Positions 31,982 to 43,047 of a stretch of DNA of 64,000 nt are shown piece after piece. The first letter of the stretch is position 1. Each line of letters opens with the position of its first letter. Made by a program: the position numbers and the translations under genes. Source of the DNA: Zymoseptoria tritici IPO323 (lineage: Eukaryota; Ascomycota; Dothideomycetes; Mycosphaerellales; Mycosphaerellaceae); contig NC_018213.1 of NCBI RefSeq assembly GCF_000219625.1, forward strand, positions 862,055 through 926,054, written 5' to 3'. Under the pieces are notes generated by a model. That model was given only the letters and a program-made list of their open reading frames with translations, was not told the DNA's origin and made no database searches.

Positions 31982-32373
31982 ATCCTACGGTAAGAACGCG
32001 ACAGTAACAGCGAGTCGCGACTCGCACCGGTAATTAGCTAACAGTGTAGATCCAGCATCCTCCGGAGGTTCTCAGCCTGGGCGTGTGCACGGGCGCGGGC
32101 AATAGGTTGTTATAGACGTACCCGCAAGCGCCGCCAGTGACCTCGTGTGTCGCGTGGGCTCAAACTCAACATCGTGGGCTGATCTCCAACCCTGCACCAA
32201 CAACTCAACAACAACCACCCACCCATACCCTCCACTGGTTCCAACTTAACATCTCGCTCTTGCGAACCCGTCAACGACTCTACACCCTTTCGCATCCTCA
32301 CCGCGACGACCGTCCGCTCAGCACCACCCTCAAACGTGCGCACGAAATCCTCTCTCACAACCTCACCACAACC

Positions 32374-32783
32374 ATGGCGAAACTAGGCAACCTCATCCCC
32401 CTCCTAATCCTCTTCGTCGTCATCGGCATCGCCGCCTGGATTGGCTACGGCTTCTACACCTGGTCCAACGAACTCGCCGCGCGCGGCCAAAAGAAAATGG
32501 AGAAGAAGAACATGGCGTTTACGAAAGAGGGCGGGCTGAGAGTCGGAGTGAAGGGGGAGAGTGATGAGAATGTGGGGGACAAGACGCAGAAGTGAGTTGA
32601 ACTGTTGCTGAGGGAGCTGGTATAGAAGACGAGTGGGAATGGGTCGCTGACGGTGGATATAGTGTGCTCTACAACGTCTGGAACAACGCGGAGCTGCCCG
32701 CTTCCAAGTCGAGACTGGGGTGGAATAGCTCGCAAGAGGGCGCGGCGAAGAAGGGTGGGGCTGCGGCGAAGACGAGCAAGTAG
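32374..32783 (+). CDS. small single-pass membrane protein, conserved in fungi
   Basis: Exons 32374-32591 and 32663-32783 join over a 71-bp intron (GTGAGT, ATATAG) to 112 aa. Residues 6-27 (NLIPLLILFVVIGIAAWIGYGF) are a transmembrane segment close to the N-terminus. A lysine-rich linker follows, then a C-terminal part restored by splicing (NVLYNVWNNAELPASKSRLGWN) and a lysine/alanine tail. I know fungal hypothetical proteins with the same layout (DKTQ followed by a VW-N motif), function unknown. The ATG has a good context (CAACCATGGC). It begins only 330 bp from the right edge of the RIPed block and itself shows normal CpA content. Confidence 0.8.
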
Positions 32784-33537
32784 AACGTGTGAGGGCATAT
32801 GGCTGGGAATGATGCGGACGTGGGATGATCAACGACGTTATGAATTGGAATGCAGCATGGCTAGGGATCAACGAAATGACGCGGCGTGCGCGAGAGGCAA
32901 GACGGATACACTGTGGACGAAGGAGGACAGAGGACAAAGACTCAAGGTGCGAAAGAGGTCTCTCCAGGTCGCTGCACAAGGAGGGCAGTGCAGAGCTGAG
33001 GCTATTCTCCCGCCGTAACGAAGTCAATGATGGAATGAACGTGAGAGCGGTTTTTGGCCGGCTATTGAGCCACATAGAGTCGCATTCCGTCCCCAGCGAA
33101 GTGCTTTGATGTTCTTTCAAGATCACACTGCTTTTCTGAAGCGTAGACTCCAGGCCTGCATACTACACGCGAGCCGACTAAACAGAATCGCTTCGCGGCA
33201 AGCACTCCGCGACATGCTCTCACACGGACGTCAACTCAGTAGCAATGAAACGTATTCCATATCCATTCTCAGCTATCTCAGCCAAGAGCGACAACATCTG
33301 ATCTGTCGGTCAAAGCAGTACTGTCATCCTCGCATCCTGCACTAGATCCGATCTCTTCTGGCATTGCCTCGCCATTCATCCGAGCAGAAATTACAATAGA
33401 GCGCGATCGAAGAGTCGAACAAAGCCGTCTTAATAGCGCCATTCGCTGCAACCGCTTCCCACCTCAAAACGCCCTGTACTCCATACACCAGTCCTGTGAA
33501 TCCGTTCAATTGCTCATGTCTGGTTGCGCGCCCACAG
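32784..33537 (+). other. intergenic between convergent genes
   Basis: 3' flanks of the small membrane protein (plus) and the WOPR gene (minus). Open frames here have no recognisable domain. Confidence 0.5.
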
Positions 33538-34992
33538 CTAGTACTGCTTGAAAGTCGTCTTGTCGAGATTTCTCAACGCCTGCACATCGCGACTCGCCTC
33601 GAAACCAAGTTTGTGGCTCGGAATGTCCTGCAGCGCACCTCGCGCAGTACCACCGGGACTACGACTGCTCGCGCGAGGAGGCGGCACACCGTCAGCACCC
33701 GCGTTGAGCATGGCCGAGATGCTGGGGATGGTCTGGCCGGAGGCGGGGGGTTGTGATGCGCCGGATGTTGCTTGGGCGTCGGGTTTGCTCTGTTGGATGA
33801 TGTTAGGAAGCTGGAGAGTGTGGTCAGAGGATGTGGTCGGACGTACTGTTGGTGATGAGGGTTGAGGTGCGGATGATGTGTCGGGGCGTGGGCTTTCCTT
33901 CCTCGCGACGAGATCTGGCTCGACGGCGGAAGGTGGCGCGGGTGCAGGCGCGGGCCTCTGCTCGTGGGACTGTGGCGTTGCGGAGGGGTATGGGGAGGAT
34001 TGTTGGAGTGGTGGAGGTTGGTAGCCCGAGTAGCCGGACTGTGAGGAATGTTGTTAGTAGAAGTTCACCTATTGCGCGAGCTGACAACGACTCACCTGAT
34101 GGTTGGTCGGTGGCGGAGGATAGGTATGCTGGTAGGCACCTGACGGAGGGTATTGGCCGTACTGCGATCCGGGAGGAGCACCCATTGACGGTGGTCGGTC
34201 GTATGCTGTGCCGTGTTGTGGTCCGTTGTAGCCATTGGGAGGTGGTGGGTAGTGCATACCCTGCATTGGATGGCCTGGATGTTGTCCGTGGTGGAAGTAT
34301 GGCGAATAAGGGTAATGAGGTGGTGGCGTGTGCATCGGGCTTGGAGGCGCCCATGATTGGTAGTATGGTGGAGGTCTCTGATAAGGCGGCTGGTTTGGTG
34401 CGTGTGTGTAGCCTGGAGAGTTCATGGGTCCGCGAGTAACTGCTGGAATGTTGCTCTGCTCGTGGACGGTCGAATCTGGGTACATGCCCTTCTCTGGTCG
34501 GATGTGACGCAGTTGAGGATCGTTTGTCGGCTGCATGAGATTTTGCGCAACCGTGGAAGATCGCGAGAAGTAGCTGATGAGATGCAGGTGTTGGCCAGAG
34601 TTCGTCGTGATAGAGAATGACTGCTTCATCAGTCCGTCAGGCTTATAGCGATAGCCATCCGGCCCACCTCCATCAGAGTCAGCTTCCGGAGGATTCGTGC
34701 TGTCGCGAGCCGCATTGCTGCTGTTGCCTCCACGCTTGCCCTCCATCTCGCGATACGTCAAAAAGCTGCCCGACACACGACTTGCACTCCACGATTTGCC
34801 ATCGGTCCATCGTCGCATTCCCGCCTCGCGCTCATCCCAAACGAAGACCGAGCCGGATTTGATCGATTGACGCTCCTTTTCCGACAGGCGACGCTGGACG
34901 CGCGGGAGAAGACCTATGCGACACGCCTCGAAGAGAATGATGGCATCTGCAGGCGTGCGCACATGGCCGTTGTACGTTTCCATTCCGATCAT
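33538..34992 (-). CDS. Gti1/Pac2-family WOPR transcription regulator
   Basis: Exons 34992-34096 and 34038-33538 join in phase 0 over a 57-bp intron (GTGAGT, TACTAAC branch point, CACAG), giving 465 aa. The WOPR DNA-binding domain is bipartite. WOPRa is residues about 4-85 (ETYNGHVRTPADAIILFEA, SGSVFVWDEREAGMRRWTDG, SWSASRVSGSFLTYREME) and WOPRb about 118-140 (LMKQSFSI, then HLHLISYF). The rest is a proline-, tyrosine- and glutamine-rich tail, as in this group. The VFVWDEREAG form points to Gti1/Pac2 rather than the Wor1/Ryp1/Sge1 branch. Relatives control gluconate uptake, mating onset, conidiation or virulence in different fungi; the role here is open. A start three codons downstream (METYNGHV) is an alternative. 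A 36-bp GT-AG stretch in exon 2 is left unspliced because it is too short. Confidence 0.93.
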
Positions 34993-37900
34993 GTTTGCTG
35001 GTGGGAGGGGAACGAACTGTAGCGCTGGTCAGTACAAGGAAGAGAATACAGGCATAAAAGGCGCCACGCACGTCTCAGTTTGGCCACAACAAAGCAAGTG
35101 AATAGAATTGCCCAGACTCGGCGAATAGCACTGGCAAGCTGGCTAGTAGTCGTGTAGAAGCTGCTGTTCAAAGGCTGTAGATCCGCGGGCAGGGAAAGTG
35201 ACGGTAAAGGTTGGAAGAGGAGGGAGAGAGAGGGCACAAAGCGAAGGTAATCCGAGCTGTCGGCCTAGCATTATGCATAATAGTCTAACCAAACTAGTCA
35301 CCTTTCAGAGTTTTGCTCCGCTTGCCGCTAACCTTGCTTTAGCGCCTTGTCAAAGCTTGGCCTCAAGACTTCCACTCCGACGCCTCCCTTCTGGGCATCA
35401 TCTTCCTTGACATTGATCATGGTGCTCATCTTCTATGAGTGCTGCGTATCTGTCCGGCGGCCTGGAAGTGGAACATCAAAGTACGATCAATAACAGCGGT
35501 CTCGGTCTCTACCCTCTCCATGCCCCTGTCTTGGGCCCGTCCAGGATCCCCGCAAAGACGGTCGAATGTTCCGCGATCGGCAACACCACGCGGACCAAGC
35601 CTCAGTCTAAAGTCTCGCGAGTATCCGGAAAGACATGGCTTTCACGGCGAAGTCGTCAACAATGCGAGCCGGGCGACACAACATCTGTCACTCCAAGAAT
35701 CTTGCTGCCCAGGCAAGGACGGGAGGAGGGAAGAATGTCTCTCAGGCCGGTGTCTGCAATGACAAAATCGCACAAGGCAATCCAATCGCTCGTGTCCTAC
35801 ATCCTGGTCACGAAGTCGTTTTGCTTACCTCGCCAACAGGAATCCAACCGAGACGATGGTGTGACCCCGGAAGCGACATGGTACACATGTAAACCTTATT
35901 AAGGTTTACAGACTCAACTTTTAAGCTTGACCTAAAATCGACTCAGCCCTGACGCCAGAACAGCCAGATCTCGTATGCCTCCGGGGCGAGCCGAGTTGTG
36001 TGGCTGCAGTCTCGAACGTTGTGCAGCTTCATGGTCGAACATTGGCGCAGCGGCCGATATTCGCATCTTTGCAAGCCACCACGTGTCCTACAGATGGGTC
36101 CAGGCCAAGCGCCCGCCGAAGCAAGTGGAGATCGCAACAGGCTGCCCATTTGCCCGATAAGCTTGAATGGTAGCGCGGCGAAGCTTGTCCCGACATGCGT
36201 CTCGCGAGTGGAGAGGCTATCGGAGATCGCCAAGACTGCAGCGTCTGCGACGGTGGTGTGAGCTTCGCTTTTGCTTTGAGATGCGAATGCGATGTGCGAA
36301 GGAGGAGGCTGATGGGCGAGGACATGCGTGCTGTCAACAGAAAGGCAGCCAGTGGACGCGAAGAATGCCACACACCAAAGACTCCTGTTGGAAAAGATAC
36401 GTACGTACTCGTTCGCATCCCGCCAAGGCTTGGTGTCCACTTCGCTGTTCTTGGTCTTTCTTAGTCCTGCCTCTCGCAGCATTAGAGTGCGGAGACCGGA
36501 GCCGGCAGCGGAAGAATACACTCACGCGAGGCGTATCTCATACACTCCTTCCGCCGCATGCCGAAGTCGGACCCGTTCACGAAAGAGGATTCGATGTCTG
36601 CCTTTGGAAGGTGACGGTCCGTCCACAAGAGGGCACCACCTCGTCGACCGACCGTTCCCTGAGAACAAGTCATTCAGGCCACCATTTCGTCGTCGTGCGA
36701 GTCGTCCCAGCATAATCAACACACCGAAGGTGGTGTCGATACAAGAACAGTTTCTGACGACGACTGCCTGGCTTGTCGAAGACTTGGCCAAGGACCACGT
36801 CGGGTGTATCCTGCACTTCTAGAGCCGCAGGCAGCAGTTGTGCAGATTTGCAACCCTAGGCGAGCGATTATCTCGGCTGGACTTGTTTCACCCGTGTTGG
36901 AGCAGACATGCGATGATGAATACACATCATGCCACCGCAAACGTCTGGGTCTCGAAGTCCCGCCGATAATGCCAGTCAAGAAGATGTCCAACGAACCTCA
37001 GGCCACCTCGGTACCGCCTGTCAGTCGCCAGCCCACGACTTCCCGCTTTGCAGCAGAATGAGGACACATCTGCCAGAGACTAGAGTAGCAGACCTGCTCC
37101 AATCCTGTCCCAAGCGTATGTCACTCGCCGAGACTCTAGCCGACTGCGTAGTGAGTCCCAAGTCTGGGCACGACCTCATCAATGCTTGGCTAGTCTAATC
37201 ACCCGCGGAACGACGCGGGCTCGTGATGAGGAGATCGCCAAGTCTGGACTTGGGTCCTTCTGGTGTGATGAGGTTTGATAAGGTGAGTCTGGGCAGTATC
37301 AAGCGTGGCCTGCTCATCTAGGAGAACGTGGCCCTTCCGCGCTTTTTGCGCAGGTCTTGAATGTTCTCTTATAGACTGGTCCTCTGATGGTCGAGCAGGT
37401 CGTCAGAGTGTCATGTTCATTTTGGTTTGGTAGTGCACGTTGGCAGGAAGGTTGCTCTTTTGAGAAGTCTCAGCCAAAACAAAGCCAAGCCGTGGTGTAG
37501 TTCAAGCAAGAACAAGGCCCACGCCTTGCGACTTGACGTACGCCAACCAGCAATGTTGCTTTAACATGACGATGAGGAACAAATCACACGAGGGAGCTGG
37601 GCCTACCAATTGGAGCCACAGACCAGTACGAACCATCACCAGCCGTCGCGGCCTTCCCTCCGAGACTCGCAGGTCGTGGCGCACGAGTGGTAGTTAGTGA
37701 CCTGGAATCAAATGCAAGGTTCAACCGATGAGGTACCGGACGCATCAAATACCACATGTACAACATCTGTGTCTTTTGGATGTTGTTGTCTTGGACGATC
37801 TCAGGCCGAGACGTTTCGTGAGGAAACCGAGAGGCGTTCGTAGGTGCCTCGAACATTTCCTTCAACGTTGTGGAGACTTCAAACGACACTGAGACAAGAT

Positions 37901-38327
37901 CAGACGATTTAGCATTCACATATCTTGCTGCCAGAACGAATGATCCTCCCGTACCAAATCTGGAGATTCGATCGGCACCCAGACACGTTGAAATTCGCCT
38001 CAGCGAACGCTCGAGTTGCCTTGACAATGTGCCAATCGACATCAAGCTCCTACACAACCAGCTCTGCTTCTCAAAGACATGCTCTGTCTCTCGCTAGTCG
38101 AAGCTCGGCGGGACGCAGCTGATTCTCACATTGTCGAGATCTCGCTGGAAGTGCTCACGCTCACGCCTTCATAGCAAAGTTCCGCGCTGCGTGCACATCT
38201 CTCCCCGTCGACGTCTTTCTTAGGTCGTCGTAGACGCTCTACGCGCTGGCGCCGCCGATGCTCTCGCTCGTTAGGTAATCAAGTATCGACCAGACCAGGC
38301 AGGCAACGGTCGAGATGCTCTCCGCAC
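34993..38327 (+). other. long stretch without recognised genes
   Basis: About 3.3 kb. The first few hundred bases should be the promoter of the WOPR gene; long upstream regions are typical for such master regulators. Open frames of 60-190 codons occur on both strands (minus 35943-36521, plus 36167-36822, minus 37584-38057, plus 37870-38097) without domains, and they overlap one another. Base composition is ordinary and shows no RIP. A perfect palindrome lies at 35888-35910. Confidence 0.5.
35888..35910 (+). promoter_or_regulatory. 23-nt palindrome with paired forkhead-like sites
   Basis: TGTAAACCTTA, one central T, then TAAGGTTTACA: perfect 11-bp arms. Each arm contains TGTAAAC, which resembles the forkhead consensus RYAAAYA, on opposite strands. 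It could be a dimeric binding site or a small hairpin; it lies 0.9 kb upstream of the WOPR start. Confidence 0.35.
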
Positions 38328-40701
38328 TCATTTCGTGCAGACCTTCTCCGCAGCCCTGAGCAATACCTACAGCAACATTAGCACGACTCGGTAAGCCCAG
38401 CTTTGATCATATACATACTTTGAAATCATGATCCTCCATCGATCCAAAGACCGCATGTTTACCTAGCTTCGCCGCCGTGACCCTCGGGCTCCCGATCCCA
38501 AACGCCACGCGCGCCAAGTATCGAGGATCATCACGATCGGGACACGCTGCGAGGACTTCGTTCCAAGCCGCCGCATCCCAGGGTCGGGGTGGAGGGACGA
38601 GTTGCTTGACTGCAGTGTGAGTCTCGCAGTACGTACCTGAGAATCCCAAGTCAGTGAAGCCCGCTTCGGTGGGAGGATAGCATTGGAACTTACAATGCCC
38701 GCACTCCTGTGCATTGCCGGGTAGGGAGTCGCCAAAATGTTCGGCCAGCGATCTCGCGAAACAGGCTTCACCTGTAATGAGGCCCATGACTTGATCCATG
38801 CGGTTCAACTCCTGTTGCTCTCTGCCCTCCATGTCCTCATACAGTTCATCGACAATCTTCTCCGCCTCGGCTTTACTCGGCGGCCACTTTCCCATCACAC
38901 GAAAGACATTCACCACACCTGTAGTCTGCAGGTCGATGAGATGACTATCGTGCCAGGAGTTGAGCTTCGCAACGAGATCATTACGAGAGACGCTCGTGCG
39001 TTGAAAGGCGCGGTCGAGGTCGACATGGGACAGAGTCCTTGCTTTCGTCGTAACTTTTCGGAGAGCTGATGCAGCAGGCGACTTGTCCCACTCGGTGTTT
39101 TTGAGGGACTTGTATGAGTACTTGGTGTATTTCGGTGTGGTGGCTCGCAGGAGGTTGAAGCGAAGCTCGAGTTGAGCGTATATGTTGCCCAATGCGTTTG
39201 CCTGTAAGTTTGTCAGTATGAGGTGTGCTTGCAACTTGTGGCGGGTTCAGGTATTGTGTCCGACCTTGATGTCGAACTCTCTTGACTGTTGGTTGAAGTT
39301 CGCCTCGATGTGGTTCTCCGGTGCGGGCGAGGGATGGAGCTTGAACACATCCTGCAATAGTCTGCGGACCGACGATTTGGATGGTAAATCTCCACGAGCA
39401 AAGCTCTCGCGAAGGTGCAGATCATCAGCACAAAGGTAAAGCATGCACTGGCTCTCCAATCCATCTCGTCCTGCGCGACCGATCTCTTGGCTGTAAGACT
39501 CAAGACTCGATGGTGCTGCGTAATGCACCACGCTCCGGATGTTGGCTTTGTCGATTCCCATCCCAAAGGCAATAGTCGCCACGACGATCATGTCGTTCGC
39601 TTTCATAAACGCTTCTTGGCAATGTGTCTTCTCGATCTTGTCCATGCCAGCGTGAAAATGTCTCGCTTTGAACCCATGCGTACGGAGCTGTCCAGCCAGC
39701 TCTTCAGTCTGCTTCTGTTGTGTGACGTAGATAATCGTCGACCCATGGTACGCTTTCAAAAACGCTCGCAGCTTCGGGTACGAGTCTTTCTTGCTCAGGT
39801 AAGATTGCGCATGCAAGCGCAGATTTGACCTATACGTCGATGTGCGGAACAGCCCCTCCTCGGGGATGTCAAAAGCTCGACACACGTCCTGCGCCACGGA
39901 CGGAGTCGCTGTCGCAGTCAAGCAGATCACTCGCTCAGCTTGAATCTCCTTTGCAAATCGTGCAACTTTGAGGTAGTCCGGCCGGAAGGAATGGCCCCAT
40001 TCGGAGATACAGTGAGCCTCGTCAACAGCCAGAAGTCGGACGCCTCCGGGAACGTTGGCCATGCTAGCCACAAAACCTTCATTGTTAAGCCGTTCCGGCG
40101 CACAGTACAGGATGTCGAGCGTGCCATTACGCATGGCATCAACAGTCTGGAGATACTCTTCCTTCGTTTTGGTCGAGTCCATGACGGCGGCGCTGATACC
40201 CTTGCGATGGAGTGCGTCGACTTGATCCTTCATCAGTGCAATTAGAGGCGAGACGACAAGTGTGATGCCTTGCTCCCCTTTTCCTTGCCGTTCACCTCTC
40301 TCCTTATCGAGGATCTTGAAGCATAGAGCTGGGACCTGATAGCAGAGAGATTTGCCGCCGCCTGAGATATGTCAGCTTACTTCGACGCTGGACACATTGA
40401 TGAAATACAGACCAGTGGGGAAGACGACGACCGAGCTCTCGCCATCAAGAAGTCTTGCGATGGCCGCCTCCTGCTTCAGCCGAAAAGCATTGAGACCGAA
40501 TCGCTCTCGGAGGACAGCGTTCGCCGTCGATCTCGCCTCCGGTGACGAGGTCGGCACTTCCGGATCTGTGCGCAGCTTCTTCGCTTCGCCGGAGGCTTCA
40601 GTGTCATTTTTGCGCTTCAATGAGTTGCCATTGGTCGGCAGCAAGTTGAGCATCTCGGCTTCGTCAGAAGACGAAAGTCCAAAACCGTCGTTCTCGCTCA
40701 T
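38328..40701 (-). CDS. RecQ-family ATP-dependent DNA helicase
   Basis: Five exons (40701-40413, 40361-39265, 39201-38694, 38636-38419, 38366-38328) give 716 aa; introns are 51, 63, 57 and 52 bp. RecQ helicases unwind DNA 3' to 5' during recombination repair and fork restart in the nucleus. Motif 0 is the GLNAFRLKQEAA region, Walker A is FPTGGGKS (Lys100), the DEAH box is residues 210-213, motif III is CLTATATPSV, and motif VI is SQEIGRAGRDG. Splicing intron 3 restores ECGHCTYC, the RecQ zinc-binding cysteines, which the unspliced frame breaks. The tail ends DHDFKVLLRAAEKVC, as in short fungal RecQ proteins. There is no HRDC domain, so it is not the long Sgs1/BLM/QDE3 type. ATG 40701 is the first true ATG; an upstream TTG adds nothing. 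Confidence 0.95.
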
Positions 40702-41074
40702 GATCGCTAGCAAGATTCACGTTTCCGGTTATGATTCCGTTGACAGCGTCAAGAAAGTCAGGAAGTCGATTCAATGAAGGATGAGGGATACATAAGCGGC
40801 GTCAGGCACCGAAGTGATGAAGTCGCGACGCGCGATATAGAGTTCAACAGGGATGCACGGCTTGCTCGCGCAAGCATGTGACCGAGAAGATACATATGCC
40901 ATGTGAGAGGCGTGGACGACGGGAACAACTGAAGGATTCCATGGTGCTGCCTGATTTGGAGATTGGATGTATATTTCTTGCCCTACGCCTGTTCAATGCA
41001 CGGTCAGTTCAAAGACATCAACTAGAACAAAAGGCAAAGACTTTCACTCCAAACATATTCACTGTTTTGTAACT
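40702..41074 (+). other. divergent promoter region
   Basis: Between the RecQ start (minus) and the ATG at 41075 (plus). No feature seen. Confidence 0.5.
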
Positions 41075-41734
41075 ATGCGATATGTACGCCAAATCCTCAT
41101 GGCCGGCATCCTTCTTCTCTTCCTCAGTACCGCCGCTGTCTTCTACACCTTGGATCTATACAGGATAGGCCAAGGCCCTTATGGTATCACCACAATCAGC
41201 TTCATACATGACAGGCGTGAGATATACCATCGCTAGCAAGAAACAATAGACAGAACTGCTCATAGACTACGCCCGTACACCCTCTCCTGGCGTCGAGTGC
41301 TATATAAACAGACCCCCTTCATGCCCGCATGGGAAGCAGGCACAGCTGGCTGCGAGAACACCGAGAGGATGAATCTCCGAGCCGGACCTATCATTCCGGA
41401 AGCGTACTGCGTCTATATTCTACCTCGAGTCACGCTGGAAGAGCATATCCGGACCGTCGGAAGCCACATCAGCTCGAACCTAGAGAGCATGGAAGTCGCC
41501 TATTGCTCGGATGAATTTGGGGATGATCTCGGGCTTTCATACTGCGCGAGATCAGTAGACGCCGGAACGGTGGCCGCCATTCGAGCCGATATTGCGGTCG
41601 ACGTGGTTGTATGCTCTCACCACGACCCTCCTCTTGCTGGGACTGAAGATTACGAAGAAATCGTGCCTCTGCCGTACGAGCCGCCGGGGGGCCTAGGGGC
41701 CCTCGACGGAAACGCTTCCATGTATGCTCAGTGA
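41075..41734 (+). CDS. hypothetical type II membrane or secreted protein
   Basis: Exons 41075-41183 and 41250-41734 (66-bp intron, GTATCA donor, AATAG acceptor) join to 197 aa. Residues 7-25 (ILMAGILLLFLSTAAVFYT) form a hydrophobic anchor or signal just after the N-terminus. The second exon is a clean frame with codon-like composition (WRRVLYKQTPFMPAWEAG, then YCVYILPRVTLEEHIRTVG) and several cysteines. No family is recognised. The donor is weak; an alternative GTGAGA donor at 41213 gives an intron of only 33-36 bases, so I prefer the one listed. Exon 2 is more certain than the join. Confidence 0.5.
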
Positions 41735-41803
41735 CCAGCTGGGTTCCTCTAAGGACGTGATCGTACAGGTTTAAACTTCCGACGCATTCCAGCTTCCCAT
41801 GGT

Positions 41804-42878
41804 CTACCGCGATGTGCTCCGAGTCTCGAGATCCTGCTCATTCAACTCCGCCTCTTTCTCCTTCGCTTCCGACAGATTTCGGGACTCTTCAGCCCGCAGT
41901 CGGCGGTACTCCGCCTTCTTCTCAGCACTCCAATCATCGATCTTTCCGACCTCGCGCATTCCTCCGGGCAAGACGCCTTCAGGTAGCTTCTGGCCCTTCT
42001 CACCCAGAATCGCACCTTCAGAAGGAGTCTTTGTCTGCCCATCGCCGTACTCCGCGTTTTCCAGTTGTCCGACACCCTCCTCCACTCCGGCGCCAGGGTT
42101 CAGGCCCTTTTTCTTCAGGGCTCGAATAGCCTCTGCTTTGCCTTCCGCAGCTTTGACACGCAGCTCGCGGCGCTGGAGCTTCTTGAAGCGGTACTCCTTG
42201 TATGCGGCTAGTCTTTCGTCCGCAGTTGGGATCGGCGGTCTCGATTCGATGGGCGTTCCGAAGGGCGAGACAATGGAGGCAACGACGTGCTCGACTTTCC
42301 GGCTCACTTTCAGGCGGTGAAGTTCAACGACATCTCCGGTTACGAGGGAGTTGTTTGGATCGTGGACGAGGTGCTGTATATGGTCGGGGAACATCTAGTG
42401 TATTGTTAGTCCCGGTCATGCAAGATCGCAGTTGCATATATCCATCACCCACCTTTCGAATACGCGTATTCCACTTCTGCCCGTTTATCCGTACCGTCAC
42501 GGTCTTGTCCATCTTCCCCGAGTTGACAACGACTCCAACGATCTTCTTGTGTCTGACTGTATCATCACGCATTGCCCTTTCGCTCTCGTGCAAGATCTCT
42601 GATGTGCTGTGTTGGAGGAATTGCGGGGGTAGTCTTTGCTTCAATGGCTTCTTCAGTAACCTGTCGGACTTCTTGAGGCTGTAGTGCTTGCCATCAGGTC
42701 CAATGCGCTGTGAGAAGGGAAGAGTCGGATCGTAGTTTGCGGGTACAGTCTCGGTTGGTGCGCCGCTGGACGCATCTGTTTGAGTCGCAAGACATCGGCG
42801 GCAGGTCCATTGTGAGGCCAGCGATCTCGTTGATGGCGCAAGTGTCCGCAAAGGTAGGGAGAGGGCGTGTCGACTCAT
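41804..42878 (-). CDS. mitochondrial small-subunit ribosomal protein uS17m
   Basis: Exons 42878-42453 and 42394-41804 join in phase 0 over a 58-bp intron (GTGGGT, ACACTAG) to 338 aa. The uS17 OB-fold spans about residues 110-190: KKIVGVVVNSGKMDKTVTVRI, then HDPNNSLVTGDVVELHRLKVSRKVEHVV. This protein binds 16S-type rRNA near the body of the small subunit. Residues 1-35 are basic and serine-rich, fitting mitochondrial import. The C-terminus carries a charged extension of about 130 residues, common in filamentous fungi. It is divergently oriented from the DUF6604 pseudogene, sharing about 170 bp of upstream DNA. Confidence 0.92.
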
Positions 42879-43047
42879 GATTGCTGATGGAAGATAGAAA
42901 TGGTCGCGTGCAGTCGAGGTTCTTCGACAAGCAGATGGCTCGGAGACTTCGGGAAAGCCAAGACTTTTTTGTCCACGGCTGCTCTTGCCTCTATTAAGGG
43001 GTACTTTACTCTGGTACCGCTGGCCTCCATTGCTTCCACCATCTAAG

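Larger units (their letters stand above)
27516..32048 (+). mobile_element. RIP-degraded transposon-like block
   Basis: Within this block CpA and TpG are nearly absent while TpA and CpG are common, for example no CA or TG at all in the lines 28501-28560 and 30541-30600. That is the mark of C-to-T change at CpA, i.e. RIP. A degenerate reading frame (plus) can be followed from 27633 to about 28655 in one phase; every stop met is TAG or TAA, as expected when CAG, CAA and TGG codons mutate. Other coding-like frames follow at 29400-30780 and beyond. The edges carry CAGTGTA at 27516-27522 and 32042-32048 (possible 7-bp target duplication), and a 14-bp subterminal inverted match lies at 27562-27575 and 31968-31981. 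These favour a DNA transposon of about 3.6 kb once the nested insertion is removed, but I cannot name the superfamily. Confidence 0.8.

Noticed and set aside
27516..32048. CAGTGTA as hAT-type terminal inverted repeats
   Set aside because: The right copy is in direct, not inverted, orientation, so it fits a target duplication better than a TIR.
33790..33850. 36-bp GT-AG interval in WOPR exon 2
   Set aside because: Too short for a fungal intron and a multiple of three; the read-through frame is sensible.
41184..41250. Alternative intron with GTGAGA donor at 41213
   Set aside because: It would be only 33-36 bases long; the GTATCA donor gives a normal 66-bp intron and keeps phase.
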